DNA from: Gemmatimonadota bacterium
GTDB taxonomy: Bacteria; GCA-2686955
Direction: 5' to 3'
Length of the DNA: 12,868 bases
Assembly: GCA_026991065.1 (NCBI GenBank)
Contig: JALXCG010000689.1
Coordinates: 1 to 12,868, forward strand
Under the pieces are notes generated by a model that saw only the letters and a list, made by a program, of their open reading frames with translations, made no database searches and was not told where the DNA came from. Below are positions 6,990 to 12,868 of the stretch, piece after piece. A program made the translations under genes and the position numbers. Position 1 is the stretch's first letter; every line of letters starts with the position of its first letter.

Positions 6990-9413
6990 ATGATCCACTT
7001 CCGCTCGATCAGTCAGCGCTTGAGTTTCACACTTACCACGGTGGCGGCGCTCTGTGCGCTGGTGGTGGCAATCGCCGTCGATGGCGGCTACCGGGCCACC
7101 CTGCGCGCTGCTGAAGAGAGTCGCGTGCAGGGGTTTGCGCGGGACGCCCGGGGCGCCCTCGACCGCGAGTTGCAGCGCACCGGCGATGCCGCACGCAGCA
7201 TCGCCCGCAACCGGGAGGTGGCGCGACTCTTCGCCAAGGGTGATCGCGACAGCCTGTGGTCGCTGCTGGGCGACACCTGGGAGGCGCTGCACGCCGCGGG
7301 CTACGCCCAGGGTCAGTTTCATCTGGCGCCGGCGACATCATTCCTGCGCTTGCACAAAGTCGAAAAATATGGTGACGACCTCTCTTCGTTCCGCCGAACA
7401 GTTGTTGCCTGCAATGCTGAGCAGCGCGCGGTGTCCGGCGTCGAGGAGGGCCGCGCGGGATTCGGCTTCCGCTATGTGGTGCCGGTTCGCTATGCGGGCC
7501 GGATGATCGGCTCTTTTGAGTTGGGGCGCGCTTTCGGCACCGAGTTCACCAACGCCCTCAAGGAGCAGGACGGCAATGAGTGGTTCATCTACAGCACGCG
7601 GCAGACCTCCGTGAACTGGGATGGCAAGACCGGCCTCCTGGCCGCCACGGTGCAGAATGACTCCCTTCGCGAAGCGGTGGTTTTTGATCCAGCGGCGTTG
7701 GCCACCGGCGCGGTGCAGGAGGCGCGCCTCGAACTGGGGGGAAAATCCTATCTCGCGGTCGCAATTCCCTTCCGGGACTTCTCCGGCGAAGTCGCCGGTT
7801 ACATTGAGGCAGTGCATGACCGCAGCGATGCGGTCGCGCTGATGCACAAGTTTCGCATCTACTTGGTGGTCGCGCTATGTCTCGGGGTGACACTGCTCGG
7901 GGGCCTGGTGTGGTTTCTCGGGCGCCGCGTCGGACAGCCGCTCAACCGCACCGCCGACTATCTGGAAACGATGGCGAACGGAGCCGTGCCGGCCGATATC
8001 GACCTACCCAAGGGCGTGGATGAGGTGGGCCGGATGGGTCGATCGCTGTGCAGCCTGAAGGAGTATCTGCGCGAGATGAGCGCCGCGGCCGACGCCCTTG
8101 CCGCCGGCGATTTCTCCGGCGAAGTTCGCGCCAGAGGGCGGGACGATCTGCTCGGCAACGCATTCACGACACTTTCCCACAGGGTTAGAGAGGCGCTGGA
8201 GCGTCTGCAGAGTCAGGTCTCCCGCGCCCGCGAAGGCGATCTGACGGCGCGCCTCGACACCAGCGCAATGGCCGGCGCCTGGGCCGACCTGGGGCAGGCG
8301 ATGAACGACCTGCTGGCGGTGGTGGAGCAACCGATCAGTGAGAGTGTGCGGACCCTGGAGCAGGTGGCGAGCGGCGACTTGACTGTGCGAATCGAGAGTC
8401 GCTTCGCCGGCGCGTTCGGACAGATCCGCGAGGCGATCAACGGGGCGCTGGAGCAGATCGAGGAGGGCTTCGCGGTGATCGGCATCGGTGCCGAGCAGAC
8501 CCGCGCGGCGGCGGCGGAGGTCGCCTCCGGCAGCGAGGGGTTGGCGCAGGGGACCACTGAAATCGCCGCGTCGGTACAGGGCATCACCTCCAGCATTCAG
8601 GAGATCGCGACCATGGGCACGCGCGCGGTCGACCATGTGGAACGGGCGACAGCGATGGCGACCGCCGGCGTGGAGGCGTCGGAGGAGAGTGTGGCGCGGA
8701 TGCGGCGCCTGGATGAGGCGGTCGCCAAGATCAAAGAGTCTTCCGATCAGACCGCGCAGATTGTCAAAACGATCGATGAGATCGCCTTTCAGACCAATCT
8801 GCTGGCCCTGAACGCCGCTGTTGAAGCAGCCCGCGCCGGTGATGCCGGCAAGGGGTTCGCGGTGGTTGCCGATGAGGTGCGCAGTCTGGCGATGCGCAGC
8901 GCGGAAGCCGCCCGCGATACGGCGAAGTTGATCGACGAGTCGGTGCGCCGCGCCGCCGAGGGGGTGGCCCTCAATCACGAGGTGGTGGAGAAGATTGAGC
9001 ACACCCAGCACGAAGTCGAGCAGGTCAAGACGGTGATGCAGGAGATCGCCGCTACCGCCACTGAGCAGCGCAGTGGAGTGGCCGAGATTGAACGAGCGGT
9101 GAGCGAGATCGAGGCGGTGACGCAAGGCAACGCGGCCCACGCCGAAGAGTCGGCGGCAACCGCCGAGACGCTGGCCACGCAGGCCGGGGATATGAGCAGG
9201 GTGATCGCCCGCTTCCACTTCAGCCGCGATGCCTGCGTTCGCCCGAATGCCGGCGGCGGGGTGCTGGCGCCGGCGCTGAATGGGGAAGGAGCGGCGGCGG
9301 ATGCGACGCCGTCGGCGGCCGCGTCGCGCCGGAGCGACGAGGATTCGGAACCGGTCGCGCCGGAGGCGTTGATCCCCTTCGACGACGATGCGGCGGTATT
9401 GGCGGAGTTCTGA
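6990..9413 (+). CDS. Methyl-accepting chemotaxis protein (dCache_3 sensor, multiple HAMP)
   Basis: The 807-residue transmembrane chemoreceptor has TM1 at about residues 13-31, a periplasmic sensor at about 32-287 and TM2 at about 288-311. Four consecutive HAMP-like units follow (about 312-363, 365-415, 405-450, 448-497), two of which contain GDLT. The signalling hairpin spans about 500-740 with the hallmark tip [20 protein letters not shown] (596 onward), then [15 protein letters not shown]. The sensor carries [18 protein letters not shown] (118-135) and a [13 protein letters not shown] segment, which I associate with the double-Cache dCache_3 group; the ligand is unknown. Residues 741-807 are a flexible, acidic tail with no NWETF-like CheR/CheB pentapeptide. 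AGGGA 6-7 bases before the ATG at 6990 supports the start. It should pass signals through CheW/CheA, whose genes are not here. A sigma28-like promoter candidate lies upstream. Confidence 0.95.
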   Translation: MIHFRSISQRLSFTLTTVAALCALVVAIAVDGGYRATLRAAEESRVQGFARDARGALDRELQRTGDAARSIARNREVARLFAKGDRDSLWSLLGDTWEALHAAGYAQGQFHLAPATSFLRLHKVEKYGDDLSSFRRTVVACNAEQRAVSGVEEGRAGFGFRYVVPVRYAGRMIGSFELGRAFGTEFTNALKEQDGNEWFIYSTRQTSVNWDGKTGLLAATVQNDSLREAVVFDPAALATGAVQEARLELGGKSYLAVAIPFRDFSGEVAGYIEAVHDRSDAVALMHKFRIYLVVALCLGVTLLGGLVWFLGRRVGQPLNRTADYLETMANGAVPADIDLPKGVDEVGRMGRSLCSLKEYLREMSAAADALAAGDFSGEVRARGRDDLLGNAFTTLSHRVREALERLQSQVSRAREGDLTARLDTSAMAGAWADLGQAMNDLLAVVEQPISESVRTLEQVASGDLTVRIESRFAGAFGQIREAINGALEQIEEGFAVIGIGAEQTRAAAAEVASGSEGLAQGTTEIAASVQGITSSIQEIATMGTRAVDHVERATAMATAGVEASEESVARMRRLDEAVAKIKESSDQTAQIVKTIDEIAFQTNLLALNAAVEAARAGDAGKGFAVVADEVRSLAMRSAEAARDTAKLIDESVRRAAEGVALNHEVVEKIEHTQHEVEQVKTVMQEIAATATEQRSGVAEIERAVSEIEAVTQGNAAHAEESAATAETLATQAGDMSRVIARFHFSRDACVRPNAGGGVLAPALNGEGAAADATPSAAASRRSDEDSEPVAPEALIPFDDDAAVLAEF

Positions 9414-9735
9414 CCGGGTGGGAGCTTTCTGGAGCCGAGAGCGGCCGGCGTTCCGGCGCGCTGGTTCGGCGAGGAGGCGGCGGCCCGGAATGGCTTCCTG
9501 CCCCGTTGCGAGGGCTGCCACGGCCCGCCCGGCGACGGCGGTGCACACAAAAAAAAGGTTGCTTGCTATTCTGCGGATGGATCAAAACAGAGCGGCGAAA
9601 ATAAAGAAAAGCTCGATCCATTCCGATCTTGTCAACACTCCACCGGGCGTCGCGCGGGGTTCGGCGGGGGCTGAACCGTTACCGCGCGACCCTTGTGCCG
9701 GCCGAGCGAAGCGAGATCGCGGAAAGAGGTGAGCG
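9414..9735. other. 322-bp intergenic region with an A+T-rich island
   Basis: No convincing gene lies here. After the chemoreceptor stop there is a GC-rich hairpin, GCCGG at 9444-9448 with CCGGC at 9453-9457 and a 4-base loop, but no T-tract. From about 9549 to 9640 the composition changes abruptly to A-rich (an 8-A run at 9549-9556, then AAAATAAAGAAAA near 9598-9610), unlike anything else in the window. This island holds an extended -10-like TGCTATTCT (9564-9572) and an imperfect inverted repeat. A promoter and operator for the kinase gene downstream are plausible, but no good -35 box is visible. Confidence 0.5.
9575..9624. repeat. Imperfect inverted repeat in the A+T-rich island
   Basis: GGATGGATC at 9575-9583 faces GATCCATTCC at 9615-9624. 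The arms pair over TGGATC/GATCCA, then have one bulged base, then GGA/TCC. The 31-base spacer is A-rich. It lies 3-12 bases downstream of the extended -10-like element, so an operator role is possible. The arms are short enough to be chance. Confidence 0.3.
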
Positions 9736-9738
9736 CTG
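9726..9738 (+). promoter_or_regulatory. Shine-Dalgarno sequence and probable CTG start of the sensor kinase
   Basis: GAGGTGA (9726-9732) matches 7 bases of the GGAGGTGA anti-Shine-Dalgarno complement, and CTG follows at 9736-9738, six bases after GAGG. The in-frame TGA at 9730-9732, which lies inside the ribosome binding site, rules out any start further upstream. The first in-frame GTG (9823) would delete the whole signal peptide. CTG is therefore the best in-frame start unless the sequence has an indel. Confidence 0.5.
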
Positions 9739-12700
9739 AGTTCTTCACCGAGAGGCCACCAGATCGGGGCGGGGGCGCTGCTTCTCCTCCTGTTTCTTGG
9801 CACGGTTGCCACCGCGGACAATGTGGTGTTTCGCCACTATGGGGTGAGCGATGGACTGAGCCAATCGCAGGTGACAGCGATGGTGCAGGATCGCGGCGGC
9901 TACATGTGGCTGGGTACGGAGTATGGGCTCTCGCGCTTCGATGGGCGGACGTTTCAGACCTTCACGCTGGCGGATGGGCTGGCATCGACCCGCATCTCGG
10001 CGGCGGTGATGGACCGCACGGGGGTGGTCTGGTTCGGCCATCCCAATGGCTGCGTAACCTCTTTCGATGGCAGGGATTGGGAGACCCATTCGAGCGCTGA
10101 TGGACGCAGTTACGCGCTGCTCCGGAGCATGGTCTGCGACCGCTGGAACCGCATCTGGATCGGCACGCTGCGGGCGGGGCTGCGCACTGTGAATGAGCGG
10201 GGGCAGGTGGTGGCGGCGCCGGGAGACCCGCTGCCGGCGCGCAGCGTGTATGGGCTCTGCGCCGGTGCCGACGCACTCTGGGTGGGGACACGACATGCGC
10301 TGTTTCGACTGCCGCTCCACGCCGGACCGCTCGATTGGAGCTGCGAGCTGGAACCCGCGCTGCCCGATGTGTGGGTGGTGGGATTGACCGAGGACGGCAA
10401 CGGGATTCTCTGGGCGGCAACCGTGCACGGCGAACTCTACGCCCATGATACGACCGCGCCGGCCACGGAGTGGTGGGGCCCCTTTGGTGAGGAGGAGGGG
10501 CTGACCGGGGGGGAGATTTTTGCGCTGGCGGCCGCGACCACGGGTGATCAAAGCAACCTCTGGGTCGGGACGCTCGGAACCGGTGCGATGCGGGTTACGC
10601 CCTGGGCCGACGGCAGCGATCTGAACGAGGTGCAGCATTTCACCACGGCGGATGGTCTGGCGCACAATTCGGTGGTGTCGATCCTGGTGGATGGCGAGGA
10701 TGATATCTGGCTGGGAACCGACGGGCAGGGCGCCTCGGTTTATCACGGCAGTCCGTTTACGCCCTATCTGCAGTCGGATGACCCCGAAGAGAGCATGATC
10801 TGGTCGATTGCGGAGGGGCCGACCGGGGCGATCTGGGTAGGCACCGGTGCCGGGTTGGTGCGGTTGGAAGTGGATCCGCAGAGCGGCAGTTATCGGGAGA
10901 CTCAGCGCTACACGAAGGCGGGAAGCGCCCTGCCGACCGACACCATCCGCGACGTGGTGATGGCCCCCGACGGGGCATTGTGGGTGGCGACCGCCGGCGC
11001 GGGGTTGGTCTATTTCGACCCGCGGAACGATTGGGCGCTGACGCTGGAGGGCGACGGGCAACTCTCTGCTGAGTCGGTCCTGTCGCTGGCCGCGTCACCC
11101 GCTGGCGACACGCTCTGGCTGGGAATCGAGGACGGCGGAGTGGCGCGCTATGTGCCGAACCTGGACGCGGTGCGGGCGGAGGCCCGGGCGCGGGCCGCGG
11201 CCAAACCGGGAGAGGAGCCGGAAACGGCGGCCACCGAGCAGCAGATCACCCGCTTCCACCTGCTTGATGAGCCACGGGTCGACACCAGTGTCTACAAAAT
11301 TTTCATCGATTCCCGCGGCACGATCTGGGCGGCGACCTCCGACCTGGGGCTGGGTGAATTCGTGCCGCCGAGCAGCCCGGAAGAGCGCGGAACGTTCCGT
11401 TTCCATGGCGTGGATGAGGGTTTGGCGCATCTGTCGCTGAACGACATCGATGAAGACTCCCGGGGCCGGTTGTGGATTGCGACCGACGATGGTGGGGTCT
11501 ACATCTATGATGGCGAGAGATTCACCGATGTCGCCGGCGACGACCCGATCAGCCGGGAGTTGGTCTACCTGGTGATCTGCGCCAGCAACGGCCAGGTGCT
11601 GGCCGGGACCAACACCGGACTGGCCCGCTACGACGAGGCGTCGGGGCGCTTCACCCGCTTCGCGCGGGCCGACGGTTTTGCCGGCATCGAGACCAATGTG
11701 CATGCCCGCTGCCGGGATTCGCGTGGCGGCCTCTGGTTCGGCACCATCGGCGGCGCCTATCGCTATTCGGCGCCGGCAGAGCGCCACAACTCGGTGGCGC
11801 CGCCGATCCACTTGACCTCCATGAAGGCCGGGCTGGAGATGGTGGATCCAGGCGCCGACCTGGTGCTGAAACACTACCAAAACCAGGTAAGTTTCACCTT
11901 CGCCGGAATCTCGATGCGCGCGCCGGAGAGAGTTCGCTATCAGTATCGGCTCGAAGGGCTGGAGAATGCGTGGTCGGCGCCGAACTCCGTCGGCCAGGCG
12001 ACTTTTGCCCATCTGCCGCCGGGCCGCTACACGTTCCGGGTGCGCGCTCTCAACAATGAGGGCGTTGCTTCGCTGACGCCGGCCTCGGTCCAGTTTGTGA
12101 TCAAGGCGCCGTTCTGGCGCACGACCTGGTTCGAGGTGCTGGCGGTTCTGCTGCTGCTGGCGGTGATCCACGCCGCGATCCGCCTGCGCCTGCGCCGGAT
12201 CAAGCGCACCAACCGCAGGCTCGCGCGCGAGGTGCGGGAGCAGACGCGGGAGTTGCGCGCCTCCAACAGCGCGTTGCAGAAGGCGCTGGTGGCGGCGGAG
12301 CATGCGGCGGCAGCCAAATCCACCTTCCTGGCGACGATGAGCCATGAGATCCGCACACCGATGAATGGCGTGCTGGGAATGGCGCAGTTGCTGCGCAATA
12401 CCGAACTCGATGCGGAGCAGCAGGAGTTCGTGCGCCTGATCGAGGTTTCCGGGACCAGCCTGCTCTCGATCATCAACGATGTGCTCGACCTGTCCAAGAT
12501 TGAGGCCGGCGGCATTCCGCTGGAATCGATTCCGGTGGATTGTCTGGAAGTCGTGTCGTCGGTGATGACGCTGCTGGCGGCGCGCGCCGAGGCCAAGGGG
12601 CTGCAACTGGCCTATGTGGTGGACCCGCGGATCCCGTCGCATCTGCGCGGCGACCCCTATCGCCTGCGCCAGATTCTGACCAATCTGGTGGGCAACGCGA

Positions 12701-12868
12701 TCAAGTTCACCGAGCAGGGGCAGGTGATCGTGCGCGCTACGTTGCGGGAGGTTGCGGAGGCCGGGTGGCAGGGCGTGACGTTCAGCGTGGAAGATTCGGG
12801 AATCGGCATTGCGGAGGAGCAGATGGATGCGGTTTTCGAGCCGTTCCGCCAGCAGGACAGCTCTTTCA
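9736..12868 (+). CDS. Reg_prop/Y_Y_Y sensor histidine kinase (partial at right edge)
   Basis: An uninterrupted frame of 1,044 codons runs off the right edge. Read from CTG 9736, it has a signal peptide ([10 protein letters not shown] core, TVATA before DN), then a periplasmic sensor with fourteen Reg_prop motifs of the form D-x-x-G-x-(I/L)-W-(I/L/V)-G-T-x-x-G-L. These should make two seven-bladed beta-propellers (about residues 30-700). A Y_Y_Y domain (about 735-790, with [13 protein letters not shown] and [12 protein letters not shown]), one membrane helix (about 798-816) and a coiled linker follow. The kinase core has H-box [12 protein letters not shown] with H870, N-box [13 protein letters not shown] (N987) and G1 box DSGIGI (D1020). 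The core resembles hybrid kinases, but any receiver or AraC-type output lies beyond the window. Relatives in Bacteroidetes sense polysaccharide fragments; the ligand here is unknown. An Ala/Arg/Glu-rich insertion (about residues 475-505) sits between motifs 10 and 11. Confidence 0.93.
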   Translation, partial: MSSSPRGHQIGAGALLLLLFLGTVATADNVVFRHYGVSDGLSQSQVTAMVQDRGGYMWLGTEYGLSRFDGRTFQTFTLADGLASTRISAAVMDRTGVVWFGHPNGCVTSFDGRDWETHSSADGRSYALLRSMVCDRWNRIWIGTLRAGLRTVNERGQVVAAPGDPLPARSVYGLCAGADALWVGTRHALFRLPLHAGPLDWSCELEPALPDVWVVGLTEDGNGILWAATVHGELYAHDTTAPATEWWGPFGEEEGLTGGEIFALAAATTGDQSNLWVGTLGTGAMRVTPWADGSDLNEVQHFTTADGLAHNSVVSILVDGEDDIWLGTDGQGASVYHGSPFTPYLQSDDPEESMIWSIAEGPTGAIWVGTGAGLVRLEVDPQSGSYRETQRYTKAGSALPTDTIRDVVMAPDGALWVATAGAGLVYFDPRNDWALTLEGDGQLSAESVLSLAASPAGDTLWLGIEDGGVARYVPNLDAVRAEARARAAAKPGEEPETAATEQQITRFHLLDEPRVDTSVYKIFIDSRGTIWAATSDLGLGEFVPPSSPEERGTFRFHGVDEGLAHLSLNDIDEDSRGRLWIATDDGGVYIYDGERFTDVAGDDPISRELVYLVICASNGQVLAGTNTGLARYDEASGRFTRFARADGFAGIETNVHARCRDSRGGLWFGTIGGAYRYSAPAERHNSVAPPIHLTSMKAGLEMVDPGADLVLKHYQNQVSFTFAGISMRAPERVRYQYRLEGLENAWSAPNSVGQATFAHLPPGRYTFRVRALNNEGVASLTPASVQFVIKAPFWRTTWFEVLAVLLLLAVIHAAIRLRLRRIKRTNRRLAREVREQTRELRASNSALQKALVAAEHAAAAKSTFLATMSHEIRTPMNGVLGMAQLLRNTELDAEQQEFVRLIEVSGTSLLSIINDVLDLSKIEAGGIPLESIPVDCLEVVSSVMTLLAARAEAKGLQLAYVVDPRIPSHLRGDPYRLRQILTNLVGNAIKFTEQGQVIVRATLREVAEAGWQGVTFSVEDSGIGIAEEQMDAVFEPFRQQDSSF

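Noticed and set aside
9380-9413. CheR-tethering pentapeptide at the chemoreceptor C-terminus
   Set aside because: The protein ends in VLAEF, which lacks the Trp and spacing of the NWETF-type motif.
8004-9548. 514-codon minus-strand open frame
   Set aside because: Antisense to the chemoreceptor signalling domain. The translation is repetitive His/Leu/Arg/Gly sequence with no domain.
9490-9732. Possible 80-codon small gene between chemoreceptor and kinase
   Set aside because: The only purine-rich site is 12 bases from the ATG, too far, and the product is low-complexity and crosses the A-rich island. Its stop lies within the kinase ribosome binding site, so coupling cannot be fully excluded.
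9693-10100. 135-codon plus-strand open frame covering the kinase start
   Set aside because: It is out of frame with the kinase and its translation past 9790 is the shifted reading of Reg_prop repeats. Only its first part is relevant, as the alternative GTG 9729 leader.
9745-12642. Two long minus-strand open frames (9745-11061 and 11095-12642)
   Set aside because: Both are antisense to the sensor kinase, whose domains are unambiguous. The translations show no family features and are rich in Arg, Gln, His and Pro.
1-12868. tRNA, rRNA, CRISPR array, transposon ends or attachment sites
   Set aside because: No regularly spaced direct repeats, transposase or integrase coding sequence, or cloverleaf-like sequence was seen on reading both strands. 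This was by eye, not by a covariance or repeat search.

Overview
The window is a GC-rich, densely coded stretch of bacterial chromosome with no insertion sequence, CRISPR array, tRNA, rRNA or phage gene that I could recognise. The gene set is a chemoreceptor, an envelope-spanning histidine kinase with a signal peptide and periplasmic propellers, an arginine deiminase and a UMF1-type transporter. It fits a free-living, probably motile Gram-negative-type environmental bacterium from a high-GC lineage. I cannot name the phylum: Reg_prop/Y_Y_Y kinases and DUF434 proteins are both scattered across many phyla.

Left part (1-3228, plus strand): four tightly packed genes that look like one operon. They are the C-terminal end of an unidentified protein, a 169-residue cysteine-rich protein, a 614-residue protein made almost entirely of HEAT-like repeats, and a DUF434/DUF5616 protein whose C-terminal half has the look of a NYN/PIN-type nuclease fold. 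None of these has an assigned pathway, so this is the least explained part of the window. Next (3225-4611) comes a complete arginine deiminase gene with its own candidate sigma70-type promoter, whose -35 box overlaps the stop codon of the DUF434 gene, and a hairpin at the expected transcript start. No other arginine deiminase pathway gene is present.

Middle (4615-6754, minus strand): a UMF1/Atg22-like major facilitator and, 100 bp downstream of it, a class I SAM-dependent methyltransferase. The methyltransferase converges on the deiminase gene with only 3 bp between the two stop codons.

Right part (6755-12868, plus strand): a divergent 235-bp intergenic region with a sigma28-like promoter candidate leads into a large chemoreceptor with a dCache_3-type sensor and about four consecutive HAMP units. 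After a 322-bp gap containing an A+T-rich island comes a very large two-component sensor kinase: signal peptide, fourteen Reg_prop motifs, Y_Y_Y domain, one membrane helix, HisKA and HATPase. It runs off the right edge. The kinase has no ATG, GTG or TTG start in a sensible place. The best start is a CTG behind a strong Shine-Dalgarno sequence, or else there is a small sequence error. Two membrane signal-input proteins lie side by side here, one feeding the chemotaxis pathway and one feeding phosphorelay gene control.
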